Shown here: positions 6,706-14,720 of the stretch, piece by piece
Layout of the letters: each line of letters starts with the position of its first letter
Numbering within the stretch: position 1 is the stretch's first letter
Notes under the pieces: model-generated
Told to the model about the DNA's origin: nothing
What the model saw: only the letters and a program-made list of their open reading frames with translations
Database searches by the model: none
Made by a program: the position numbers and the translations under genes
Assembly: GCA_044225675.1 (NCBI GenBank)
Contig: JBGAIH010000047.1
Location: 1 to 26,874 of the forward strand
DNA from: JACMQX01 sp044225675
Lineage (GTDB): Bacteria; Pseudomonadota; Gammaproteobacteria; Burkholderiales; Burkholderiaceae_C
Direction of reading: 5' to 3'
DNA length: 26,874 nt

Positions 6706-7764
6706 TCACTTCTGCTCGATCTTCTCGACCATCAGGTCGACCCAGGTCGTCGGATTCATGTTGATGCGGATGCGCACCGGCAGGTACTGCAGGGCCGGCG
6801 CAAACCACATCTCGGCGGTGATCGGCCCGCGCGGGTTGGCCAGGGGCCGCGGCTTGAGGTGGAAGGCCTCGACCGAGCCCATGTCGGCGATCGGCAGCGA
6901 GACTTTCTCGGTGACGTCGTAGGTCCAGTAGTCGGCGCCGCCGAAGCGCGCCATCCAGAAGCTCACGCTGTTGCCCACCGCGAGCTGGCCGCGGCCGCTG
7001 GCGAACAGCTGGGTCAGCTCGACGAACTGGCTGGCGGTGTCCTGCAGGCCCGGCGGGCGCGGCGCCTTGGTGCCGTTGGGGTAGAGGATCTCGGTCGGCG
7101 TGAACGAAACGCTCGCGGCCCGTCCGCTGCGTTCCTCCTCGTACACGTGCGGCAGCAGGCCCTGGGGCGTGATCTCTCCCTGGCTGGTCATGACCATCTT
7201 CGCCAGCAGGTTGATGTCGATGTCGATGCGCACTTCGTAGCGCTCATCCTCCCGCAGCCACTGCACCTGGGCGCTGCCATGCACCGGGCCGCGGAAGTTG
7301 CCGGTGAGCTTGTAGGAGAGGCGCGAGTCGGCCGGCCAGGCGTCGAGAAAGCTCACCGTGGCCGTGGCGCTGCCCGTGCCGGAGCCGGGTGCGGCCGATG
7401 CCACCACCGTGGGCGTGGGTGCCGGTGGCGCCGCCGGAACGGGTGGGGTGGGTGCCGCTTGCACTGCCGGCACCGGCTCCGCCGTGGCCACCACGGCTGG
7501 CACGGGATCGGGCAGGGTCGGCGTGGTCAGGGGTGTGGACGGCAGCGCGGCGGCCGGTGCGCGCGGGCGCGGCGGCGCCGGTTGCGCGACGGCCGGCGGC
7601 GGCACGGGGGCCTGTGGCGCGAGCTGGCGCGTGAGCATGGGCGTGGCCAGCGGCTTGAGCAGCGAAGGCTTCTTCCAGTGCTGGCCCAGCCACTGGAGCG
7701 CGGCGATGTGGCCGATCAGCACGGCCACCAGCACCAGCGCAATCAGTCGGCCGGTGCGAGCCAT
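6706..7764 (-). CDS. DUF3108 periplasmic protein with TonB-like topology
   Basis: A 352-residue protein with one N-terminal membrane segment (about 7-26), a Pro/Ala-rich linker (about 45-135) and a C-terminal DUF3108-type beta domain (about 140-352). The domain runs from LSYKLTGNFRGPVHGSAQVQW to LQYLPVRIRINMNPTTWVDL and includes VYEEERSGR. DUF3108 proteins are predicted envelope proteins of unknown biochemical role. The start is the ATG ending at 7764, which places the membrane segment at the usual distance; longer starts would run far into the upstream gene in the wrong style of sequence. It overlaps the M61 peptidase gene by 22 bases, so the two are likely co-translated. Anchor, proline-rich spacer and distal beta domain recall TonB, but I see no TonB C-terminal signature. 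Confidence 0.82.
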   Translation of the reverse strand: MARTGRLIALVLVAVLIGHIAALQWLGQHWKKPSLLKPLATPMLTRQLAPQAPVPPPAVAQPAPPRPRAPAAALPSTPLTTPTLPDPVPAVVATAEPVPAVQAAPTPPVPAAPPAPTPTVVASAAPGSGTGSATATVSFLDAWPADSRLSYKLTGNFRGPVHGSAQVQWLREDERYEVRIDIDINLLAKMVMTSQGEITPQGLLPHVYEEERSGRAASVSFTPTEILYPNGTKAPRPPGLQDTASQFVELTQLFASGRGQLAVGNSVSFWMARFGGADYWTYDVTEKVSLPIADMGSVEAFHLKPRPLANPRGPITAEMWFAPALQYLPVRIRINMNPTTWVDLMVEKIEQK

Positions 7765-9542
7765 GCGCCGGTGAGCGCGGCGTCGCGCAGGCTCAGCCGC
7801 CAGGTGGAGAGGTTGCCCGGCAGCGTGAGGCGCAGGCGCAGCAGGCGCTTGTCGCGTGACACGAGCAGGGTGAATTCCTTGTCGGTGACGACGTACAGCG
7901 CCAGCTCGTCGAGCTTGCCCAGCCGCCATCCGCAGCCGGGAGGATCGGACGGGGTTTCCACGCCCAGCAGTTCGTCTCCGGCGCACAGGCCGGCGCGCTC
8001 TGCGGCGCTGCCGCGCAGCACCGTCTTGACCTGGATGCCCGCGCTTTCCGTCACGCGCACGCCCAGGCGCTGCGCGAGCTGCGGCGGGTCTTCGGCCACG
8101 GCCACGCCCTGGCGCTCAAGCAGCTCCTTGAGTGGCAGGTCGCGGGTGCCGTGCACCCAGGCGGCGATCTCCCTGGCGAACGAGCGCCCGCCGAGCGACT
8201 GCAGCACGGCGGTGAAGTCGGCCTCGGTCATCGGGCCGGCTTCGCAGCGCGCCCACAGGCCGCGCATCACGTCGTCGAGCGAGGCGCTGCCCAGGCCGCG
8301 CAGCGTCAGGTCGAAGCACAGGGCCACGAGCGAGCCCTTGGCGTAGTAGCTCACCGTGGCGTTGGGGGTGTTCTCGTCCTGCCGGTAGTACTTGACCCAG
8401 GCGTCGAAGCTGGCCTGCGCCACCGACTGCACCTCGCGGCCCGGTGCCTGCAGCACCTGGTTGATGGTCTTGTTGAGCAGCTTGAGGTAGCCCGTGTCGT
8501 CGAGCAGTCCGGCGCGGCGCAGCAGCAGGTCGTCGTAGTAGCTGGTGAAGCCTTCGAAGAACCACAGCAGCTCGGTGTAGTTTTCCTGCGTGTAGTCGTA
8601 GCGGGCCAGTTCGGCCGGACGCAGGCGCTTGACGTTCCAGGTGTGGAAGTACTCGTGGCTGATCAGGCCCAGCAGCGTGGTGTAGCCCTCGGGCTGGCGC
8701 GCCAGGCCCTGGCGCGGCAGATCCTTGCGGTTGCAGATCAGTGCCGTGGAGTTGCCATGCTCCAGCCCGCCGTAGCCGTCATCCACCGCATTGAGCATGA
8801 ACACGTAGCTCCTGTGCGGCGTGCGCGGCTTGCCCCGCGCGGCCAGGGCCTCGGACCCATGCCAGAAGCGGATCTCGGCCTCGCAGATGCGGCGCGTGTC
8901 CTCCAGCAGGCGGCTGCCGTCGAAGGTGGGCAGCGCGCCGGCCACGACGAAGCGGTGCGGCACGCCACCGACCTTGAACTCGCCGCTCCAGAAGCGGCCC
9001 ATCTCGACGGGGCTGTCAGCCAGTTCGTCGTAGTTGGCCGCGCGGTAACTGCCGAAGCCGGCCTTGTTGACGCGGGTGGGCGCGAGGCCCGTCGCCACCT
9101 CCCACTGCGCCATCTCGCGTGAGGCCGCCAGCTGCAGCGCATGCGGGCCGTCCTCGGCGCCTTCCACGCGCAGCAGCAGGCTGGTGCCGTTGAAGAAGCC
9201 GCGCGAGGCGTCCAGCCAGGCGGCGCGCACCGACGGGTCGAAGGCATAGACCTCGTAGTGCAGCACCAGCGGCTTGCCCGCCAGGTTGCGGACTTCCCAG
9301 CTGCATTTGTCGAGCTGGCGCAGCGCAACGGCGCGGCCGCCCTGCACCGCATGGAGCTTCTGCAGGTGCCGGGCGAACTCGCGCACCAGGTAGCTGCCGG
9401 GAATCCAGACGGGAAGGCTCACGCGCTGGTGAGCCGAGGGGGCGGGAATGGTCAGCGTGACGCTGAACAGGTGGGCATGCAAGCTCGCGGCCTCGACCTT
9501 GTAGTGGACGGGGCGGGCGGCGGCGGATCGGGGTGAGGCCAT
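7743..9542 (-). CDS. M61-family zinc metallopeptidase with PDZ domain
   Basis: A 599-residue protein of the glycyl-aminopeptidase-like M61 family. The N-terminal beta domain (about 10-190) opens with HYKVEAASLHAHLFSVTLTI. The thermolysin-like catalytic domain holds the zinc motif HEYFH at 296-300, within HEYFHTWNVKRLRP, and the third ligand Glu in WFFEGFTSYYDDLLL. A PDZ domain near 500-545 (GIQVKTVLRGSAAERAGLCAG) likely binds peptide termini. M61 enzymes remove N-terminal Gly or Ala from peptides. I see no clear signal peptide, so location is uncertain. The gene lies between dsbC and the DUF3108 gene on one strand, and its end overlaps the latter by 22 bases. Confidence 0.94.
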   Translation of the reverse strand: MASPRSAAARPVHYKVEAASLHAHLFSVTLTIPAPSAHQRVSLPVWIPGSYLVREFARHLQKLHAVQGGRAVALRQLDKCSWEVRNLAGKPLVLHYEVYAFDPSVRAAWLDASRGFFNGTSLLLRVEGAEDGPHALQLAASREMAQWEVATGLAPTRVNKAGFGSYRAANYDELADSPVEMGRFWSGEFKVGGVPHRFVVAGALPTFDGSRLLEDTRRICEAEIRFWHGSEALAARGKPRTPHRSYVFMLNAVDDGYGGLEHGNSTALICNRKDLPRQGLARQPEGYTTLLGLISHEYFHTWNVKRLRPAELARYDYTQENYTELLWFFEGFTSYYDDLLLRRAGLLDDTGYLKLLNKTINQVLQAPGREVQSVAQASFDAWVKYYRQDENTPNATVSYYAKGSLVALCFDLTLRGLGSASLDDVMRGLWARCEAGPMTEADFTAVLQSLGGRSFAREIAAWVHGTRDLPLKELLERQGVAVAEDPPQLAQRLGVRVTESAGIQVKTVLRGSAAERAGLCAGDELLGVETPSDPPGCGWRLGKLDELALYVVTDKEFTLLVSRDKRLLRLRLTLPGNLSTWRLSLRDAALTGAWLAPAD

Positions 9543-9681
9543 CGTGGTTCAAAGAATAACCGACTCAACGACCCCTCGCGGGCTCATTGCCGGCCCCGTC
9601 GCGCGCGCTGCGCGGGGCGGCCGGGTCGCCGGCAGGGGCCGGGGGCGGCGCGGGCCCGCACGCCGGGCGGGATCCGGCGGA

Positions 9682-10398
9682 CTACTTCGCCTCGGCCAGG
9701 AACTTCTCGACCTGCTGCGCGCTGATGGCGCCCGGCACGCGGGAGCCGTCGGCGAAGATCAGCGTCGGCGTGCCGGTGATCTTGTACTTGCTCGCGAATT
9801 CGAGGTTGCGCGCCAGGCTCGCCGCGCCTGCGTCGCAGGTGGCCACCGGGGCGTTCACGTCGCGCACCATCATGTCGGTCCAGGCCTTGGCCTTGTCCTT
9901 GGCGCACAGCACGTTGCGCGACTTCTCGGGCGAGTCGCGGCCGAGGATGGGGATCAGGAACATGTGCACGGTCACGTTGTCGACCTTCTGCAGATCGCGC
10001 TCGAAGCGCTTGCAGTAGCCGCAGTTCGGGTCCTCGAACACCGCCAGCCTGCGCTTGCCGTTGCCGCGCACGATGGTGAACGAATCCTTGAAGGGCAGGT
10101 CGTCGAAAGCGACGGCCGTGAGCTTTTCGATCCGCTCTTCCGTCAGGTTGCGGCGCGCGCGCGTGTCGATCAGGTTGCCCTGCAGCAGGTGATTGCCTTC
10201 GGCGTCGGTGTAGATGATCTCGCTGCCGTTGTAGCGCACCTCGTAGAGGCCGGGCATCGGCGTCTTGCTGATCTCGTCGATCTTCTGCAGCGCAGGGATG
10301 CGTTCGGCCAGGTTCTTGCGGATCGTGGCTTCCTGCGCCGAGGCGACCAGGGCGGCCGCCAGCAGTGCCACCGCCAGCAGGGGTTTGAACGTCTTCAT
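9682..10398 (-). CDS. dsbC: DsbC-type periplasmic disulfide isomerase
   Basis: A 238-residue exported thioredoxin-fold protein. The signal peptide covers about 1-21, with cleavage after ASA. The N-terminal dimerisation domain (about 22-85) contains PMPGLYEVRYNGSEIIYTDA. The catalytic domain has the active site C126-G-Y-C129, the second cysteine pair C165 and C188 that is structural in DsbC, and the cis-proline loop TGTP (Pro 211). DsbC repairs wrongly formed disulfides in the periplasm and is kept reduced by DsbD, not seen here. The start at 10398 was chosen because it gives a proper signal peptide; an upstream in-frame ATG would add polar residues before it. A gggact purine patch lies just upstream. 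It is downstream of the ubiH-like gene with a 108-base gap. Confidence 0.94.
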   Translation of the reverse strand: MKTFKPLLAVALLAAALVASAQEATIRKNLAERIPALQKIDEISKTPMPGLYEVRYNGSEIIYTDAEGNHLLQGNLIDTRARRNLTEERIEKLTAVAFDDLPFKDSFTIVRGNGKRRLAVFEDPNCGYCKRFERDLQKVDNVTVHMFLIPILGRDSPEKSRNVLCAKDKAKAWTDMMVRDVNAPVATCDAGAASLARNLEFASKYKITGTPTLIFADGSRVPGAISAQQVEKFLAEAK

Positions 10399-10506
10399 CG
10401 TGAGTCCCATCATTTGCATCGTTTCTGCGCGCTCTGCGCCCGTTCCATCATTCATTGCCGCCACCGTCGCTGCCCGCCCTCGTTGCCGGCCGTCGCCACC
10501 GGCTCC

Positions 10507-11721
10507 TCAGGCCCGCGAGCTGCGCATCGCCTGCCGGGCCATCCAGGACTTGAGCGGGCCGCTGCGCTCGAATCCCTTCATGCCCCAGTTGCGCGCCGCC
10601 TGCCATGCCGTTCCCTCGCGGGCGAACAGCTGCTGCAGGCCATCCGTCGCCCAGCCCATCGACAGCACGTCGGCCTTGCGGGCCCGCTCGTAGCGTCGCA
10701 GCAGCTTTTCGTCGCCCACGCTGCGCCAGTACTCCCGGCCGTGCAGCACCCGCGCCAGCTCGGCCGCGTCGGCCAGGCCCAGATTGAGTCCCTGGCCGGC
10801 CAGCGGATGCACCGTGTGCGCCGCATCGCCCGCCAGCGCCCAGCCCTGCGTGCCCGGCCGTGCGCCGAGGCTGCCGACCCAGCGGCCGGCCCGCGACAGC
10901 GACAGCGGCCAGGCGGCCCGCTCGGCCGCAAGGGTCAGCCGGCCGGCGTGGCCGTGACTGGCCTCTTCCAGCGCTGCGGCGAAGGCCTCGGGCGACAGCG
11001 CCAGCAGATCCGGCGCGCGGTCCTTGAGAACAGACCAGACAACCGCCACCAAGTTCCCGCTTTCGCCGCCGAGCGGCAAAAAAGCCAGCACCTCGCCCTG
11101 CGAGAACCACTGCCGCGCGACCTGGCCGTGCGGCTTTTCACAGATCAGACGGGTGGCGACGGCCTGCTGCGGGTAGGGCGTCACCTCGAACTCCACCCCG
11201 AACTCGGCGCGCGTGGCGCTGGCGCGGCCCTCGCAGACCACGGTAAGGGCCGCCGGCTGCGGCGAGCCGACGACCTCGATCATCGGCTGGAACCGCACCG
11301 CATCGGCCAGCCGGGCCGCCAGCGCGGGCACGTCGACGATCCAGGTGAGGGCGTCCTGGCCTTCCTGCCCGGCGCTGAAGCTCACCTCGCCGCCATCGTC
11401 CCCCCACACCTGCATGGCGGTGACGGCGGTGGCGTGTTCGGGGTCGGGCCAGCTGCGCAGCGACAGCAGCAGCTCGCGCGAGGCGCTGTTCATGGCGTAG
11501 GCGCGCACGTCGCTGGTGGCGCCGGGCTGCGGCACCGCCGAAGCGGGCTGCGATCCCGCCGAGGCAGACTGCGATCCCGCCGCGGCAGACGGCGATGCCT
11601 GCGCAGCGGCGGCGGACGCATCGACCAGCGCGACCCGCAGGCGCTCGCGCGCCAGCAGCAGGGCAAGCGTCCGGCCGACGATGCCGGCACCTCGAACGCA
11701 GACATCGAATGCTGAAGCCAT
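10507..11721 (-). CDS. UbiH/UbiF-family FAD-dependent ubiquinone hydroxylase
   Basis: A 404-residue flavoprotein monooxygenase, probably one of the ring hydroxylases of ubiquinone synthesis. The FAD-binding fold has GAGIVG at 11-16, and the GD motif region is GWALAGDAAHTVHPLAGQGLNLGLADAAEL (Gly-Asp at 298-299). The middle DG motif, usually G-A-D-G, reads VVCEGRAS (162-168), a variation I associate with Comamonadaceae homologues. A low-complexity insert of Ala, Ser, Gln and Pro (about 37-68) follows the first Rossmann strand, where most homologues have a short loop; it contains a DNA repeat. No Shine-Dalgarno sequence precedes the ATG. Which ring carbon is hydroxylated cannot be told from sequence. 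It may start an operon with dsbC. Confidence 0.88.
   Translation of the reverse strand: MASAFDVCVRGAGIVGRTLALLLARERLRVALVDASAAAAQASPSAAAGSQSASAGSQPASAVPQPGATSDVRAYAMNSASRELLLSLRSWPDPEHATAVTAMQVWGDDGGEVSFSAGQEGQDALTWIVDVPALAARLADAVRFQPMIEVVGSPQPAALTVVCEGRASATRAEFGVEFEVTPYPQQAVATRLICEKPHGQVARQWFSQGEVLAFLPLGGESGNLVAVVWSVLKDRAPDLLALSPEAFAAALEEASHGHAGRLTLAAERAAWPLSLSRAGRWVGSLGARPGTQGWALAGDAAHTVHPLAGQGLNLGLADAAELARVLHGREYWRSVGDEKLLRRYERARKADVLSMGWATDGLQQLFAREGTAWQAARNWGMKGFERSGPLKSWMARQAMRSSRA
11541..11582 (-). repeat. Two tandem 21-bp units in the UbiH-like gene
   Basis: Two adjacent 21-base units share 18 positions, including the identical core ctgcgatcccgccg. A partial third follows (cggcagacggcgatgcc). 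They encode part of the Ser/Ala/Gln/Pro insert after the first FAD-binding strand. Copy change would keep the frame. Confidence 0.8.
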
Positions 11722-11727
11722 GCGCGG

Positions 11728-11733
11728 ATTGTA
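11728..11733 (-). promoter_or_regulatory. Candidate -10 element close to the UbiH-like start
   Basis: On the minus strand this reads TACAAT, five of six matches to the -10 consensus, only six bases before the ATG. Transcription would begin at or next to the start codon, giving a leaderless message, in line with the missing ribosome site. No good -35 is seen, so confidence is low. Confidence 0.3.
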
Positions 11734-11786
11734 GAAGGCAGGGCAAAATCCGGCCTTTCCCTCCCGCCTTCGAAGGAATTGAGCCT

Positions 11787-12668
11787 GTGAACCCCACTCC
11801 ACCCGATGTCACGGCCCGCATTGCGCGCCTACTGGTGTACCCCGTCAAGTCGTGCGCTGGCGTGGAGTTGCGTGAGTCGGTGCTGATCGAGACCGGGCTC
11901 GAGTTTGACCGGGCCTGGATGGTCGTGGACGAGCAGGGCGAGTTCGTGAGTCAGCGCGAGTACCCGCGCATGGCGCTGATCAAGCCGATGCTGCGCCATT
12001 CCGACTTGGTGCTGCGCGCGCCGGGCATGCTGGCGCTGCACATTTCGCTCAACGAGGTGGAGGCGCCGGCGCGGGTGCGCGTGTGGGACGACGAGGTGCC
12101 CGCCTTCGACATGGGCGCGGTGGCGGCCCAGTGGTTCAGCGACTTCCTGGGCGCCAAGCTGCGCCTGGTGCGCTTCGATCCGGAGCACAGGCGCCTGTCG
12201 AACCGCAAATGGACCGGCGACGACGAAGGTCTCAACCAGTTCAGCGACGGCTATGCGGTGCTGGTGGCCAGCGAAGCCTCACTGGCCGGCCTCAACGAAC
12301 GTCTGGGCGCCGCCGGCCACGCGCCCGTCACCATGGAGCGCTTCCGGCCGAACATCGTGCTCGCGGGCCTGGAGGCGCATGACGAGGACCGGCTGGACGT
12401 GCTGCAGGTGCAGACCGCGCCGGCCGATGCAGACGCTGCGCCGGTGCGGCTGCGCGCCGTCAAGCCCTGTCCGCGCTGCCCGATCCCCAACATCGACCCG
12501 GTGACGGCGCACAGTTCGCCGGAAGTGGGCGACATGCTGCAGACCTACCGCCGCAATGACGTGGTCGGCGGCGCCGTCACCTTCGGCATGAATGCGATCG
12601 TGCTGTCGGGCGTGGAGCAGGTCCTGCAGGTCGGTCAGACCGTCACCGCCCACTGGAAGTTCGACTGA
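11787..12668 (+). CDS. MOSC-domain molybdenum-cofactor protein (YcbX/mARC-like)
   Basis: A 293-residue protein with an N-terminal MOSC beta-barrel domain (about 11-125: ARIARLLVYPVKSCAGV, GLEFDRAWMVVDEQGEFVSQR) and a MOSC domain (about 140-290). The conserved cysteine motif KPCPRCPIPNID has C228 and C231; the first is the expected molybdenum ligand by analogy with mARC enzymes, which reduce N-hydroxylated compounds. E. coli YcbX carries a C-terminal 2Fe-2S ferredoxin domain. This protein ends without one, so electrons must come from a separate partner. The start is GTG, chosen because a gaaggaa purine run lies about ten bases upstream and the family alignment begins just after it. It diverges from the UbiH-like gene across 65 bases. 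Confidence 0.9.
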   Translation: MNPTPPDVTARIARLLVYPVKSCAGVELRESVLIETGLEFDRAWMVVDEQGEFVSQREYPRMALIKPMLRHSDLVLRAPGMLALHISLNEVEAPARVRVWDDEVPAFDMGAVAAQWFSDFLGAKLRLVRFDPEHRRLSNRKWTGDDEGLNQFSDGYAVLVASEASLAGLNERLGAAGHAPVTMERFRPNIVLAGLEAHDEDRLDVLQVQTAPADADAAPVRLRAVKPCPRCPIPNIDPVTAHSSPEVGDMLQTYRRNDVVGGAVTFGMNAIVLSGVEQVLQVGQTVTAHWKFD

Positions 12669-12692
12669 GCGCAGCGGCTCGGGCTGCTGCGC
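12669..12692. terminator. Hairpin between convergent MOSC and GGDEF genes
   Basis: A seven-base perfect stem (gcgcagc with gctgcgc) and a ten-base loop lie directly after the MOSC stop and before the convergent gene's stop. The position suits a bidirectional terminator, but neither side has a T run. Confidence 0.35.
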
Positions 12693-12695
12693 CGT

Positions 12696-14684
12696 TCAGA
12701 GGGCGCGCGGCAGCGAACTCAGGCCGTCCTCGTCGCCATCGTGCTGCGAGTCGGGCTCCAGCGGCATGGGCGTCGTCTCCTCGGGCTCGACGAAACGGAT
12801 CGGCCGGCGGGTGCGCGGCGACATGCCGGCGAGCGTGGCCACCAGGGCGTTGACCAGATCCTGCGGCGCCAACGACCGTTCGTTGAGCAGCACGGCCGCG
12901 CTGTGGAAGTGCAGCGTCACGTCGGGCTTGAGCCCCTTGAGCGGCATCAGGCCCGAGGCGATCAGCCGGGCGCAGCGGTCGGTCACCACCGCGCGCGAGC
13001 CGACGCCTTCCATGATGAGGCCGAAGCGGGCTTCGCCGATGCGGCTGACGGTGTCGACGTCGCGCAGCAGCCGCCGCAGCTTGATGACGCAGCGCAGCAG
13101 GCTCTGCTCGGCGACGGCCTGCCCGTGCACGGCCTTGATGCGGTCGTAGTTGACGAGGTCGATGAAGATCACGGCCGAGCTTTCGCGGTCGCGCTTGAAC
13201 CAGGTGATGGCCTGGCGCAGCCGGTCCTGGAACAGATGCGGCGCCAGCAGGCCGGTCAGCGCGTCCTGGCTGGCCAGGGCCTGCTCGCGGATCTCGGCGC
13301 TGTGGCGCTCGCGCGAGCGCAGGTTGAGGGCCACCAGCAGCAGCGGCACCTGCACGGCCATCGCCACCACGATGCCGTACTGCGCCAGCCACACCGAGGG
13401 GATCATGCCGCCCACGCGCAGCAGGATCAGCGACACCGCCAGCGCCATCGGCGTGTACGCCGCCACCATCCAGCGGCCGACCCGGTCGCCGCGCCGCCAG
13501 GCCAGCGCCGAGATCCACAGGTTGGCCAGCGTCGCCAGCGCGAGGTAGGCGCCCAGCGCGTTGAGCCCGGTCTGCCTCGGTGTCGTGATGTAGAAGAAGG
13601 CCAGCAGCGGCCCGGCGTAGCCCAGGCCCTTGACCAGCCTGTCGATGCGCGGGTAGCGGATGTTCAGGCCGCTCAGATGGCGCACGAACAGCAGCGTGGC
13701 GCTGCCGGCCAGCAGCGCGAGCACGCCCTGCGCGGTATCGGCCCAGGTGGCCGAGTTGGACCACAGCAGGTGCCCGGCCACGCCGGTGTACGAGGCGGCG
13801 GCCAGCGCGGTGATCACCGAGTAGACCGCATACCAGCCGTAGATCGGGTCGCGGTGCACCCACGCCTGCGCGCTGCTGCCCACGATCAGCAGGCACAGCG
13901 CGCCGAACACCACGCCAAGCAGGAGGTAGTCCACCGACTGCTGCGAATAGTGGCTCGGCTCGGACACCAGCGTGACCGGGATGTTGACCGAGGTGGTATG
14001 GCGGACGCGAACGAAAACGTCGCGCACCTCGCCGGGCGGCAGATCGAGCTTGAAGGCCGGGTAGCGCCCCGGCTCGGGCCAGGTGGAGACCGCGACCGTG
14101 TCGCCCGCCGACTGCGCATGCCACTGGCCCTGGGCGTCGCGCTGGAACAGCGTCGCGTTGTCGATCATGGGCAGCGGGAGGGTCACAAGCCAGTGATTGC
14201 GTGCCGTGCGGTCGCGGACCACCCGCAGATGCAGCCACAGGTTCCTGCTCTGCCCGAGCTGGTAGATGCGCCGGGGCTCGACCGGCCGGAACTTCGACGG
14301 CGAAGCGGCCACCTGCTCGATGCCGGCCTTGGCCTCCTCGTCGATCCACGCCACCATGCGCGTCTCGGCGTCGATGTCGGGCGTCATGTCGTCCAGGCGG
14401 ACGGCAGGCATCACCGTGGGGGCGGGCCGTGCTGCGGCTGCAGGCGGGGCCGACGGAGCAGCGGATGAAGGGGCCGATGAAGCGGCAGGGGAGACGGAAG
14501 CTGCCGCAGCCGCAGCGGCGCCGCGCGTCTGGGCTGTTGCCGAGGCTGGCACCAGGGCCGGAACCAGAGCCATCAGGAGACCCGTCGTCAGCGCCGGTGC
14601 CAGGCCGAGCCAGAAGGCGACTGCCAGCATCCAGCCGCCCCGCAGGAGGCTGTACAGGGCGACGGCGCGGCGCTGGGCGGTCAT
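12696..14684 (-). CDS. 7TM-DISM receptor with degenerate GGDEF domain
   Basis: A 662-residue membrane protein. An N-terminal hydrophobic segment (about 18-50) precedes an Ala/Ser/Pro linker, a periplasmic 7TMR-DISMED2-like sensor (about 95-250; RIYQLGQSRNLWLHLRV) and seven predicted membrane spans (about 253-455). A cytoplasmic GGDEF-type domain (about 470-635) begins with the usual DALTGLL. The signature reads G550-E-A-R-F instead of GGDEF. The metal/guanine-binding segment is FIDLVNYDRIKAVHGQ, so only the first Asp (509) remains, and the Asn and Asp that bind guanine are Lys and Ala. Diguanylate cyclase activity is therefore unlikely. The inhibitory-site motif RxxD is kept as R541-D-V-D544, exactly five residues before the degenerate signature. 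It may be a c-di-GMP receptor or a scaffold. The start diverges from ychF. Confidence 0.9.
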   Translation of the reverse strand: MTAQRRAVALYSLLRGGWMLAVAFWLGLAPALTTGLLMALVPALVPASATAQTRGAAAAAAASVSPAASSAPSSAAPSAPPAAAARPAPTVMPAVRLDDMTPDIDAETRMVAWIDEEAKAGIEQVAASPSKFRPVEPRRIYQLGQSRNLWLHLRVVRDRTARNHWLVTLPLPMIDNATLFQRDAQGQWHAQSAGDTVAVSTWPEPGRYPAFKLDLPPGEVRDVFVRVRHTTSVNIPVTLVSEPSHYSQQSVDYLLLGVVFGALCLLIVGSSAQAWVHRDPIYGWYAVYSVITALAAASYTGVAGHLLWSNSATWADTAQGVLALLAGSATLLFVRHLSGLNIRYPRIDRLVKGLGYAGPLLAFFYITTPRQTGLNALGAYLALATLANLWISALAWRRGDRVGRWMVAAYTPMALAVSLILLRVGGMIPSVWLAQYGIVVAMAVQVPLLLVALNLRSRERHSAEIREQALASQDALTGLLAPHLFQDRLRQAITWFKRDRESSAVIFIDLVNYDRIKAVHGQAVAEQSLLRCVIKLRRLLRDVDTVSRIGEARFGLIMEGVGSRAVVTDRCARLIASGLMPLKGLKPDVTLHFHSAAVLLNERSLAPQDLVNALVATLAGMSPRTRRPIRFVEPEETTPMPLEPDSQHDGDEDGLSSLPRAL

Positions 14685-14720
14685 GAACTACACTTGCCGC
14701 CTGTTTTTCGAGGTGATCTC

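Noticed and set aside
9543..9681. Dense GC inverted repeats between the M61 gene and dsbC, for example gccccg/cggggc at 9593-9618
   Set aside because: The stretch is so GC-rich that many weak stems can be drawn; none has a T run or clear symmetry.
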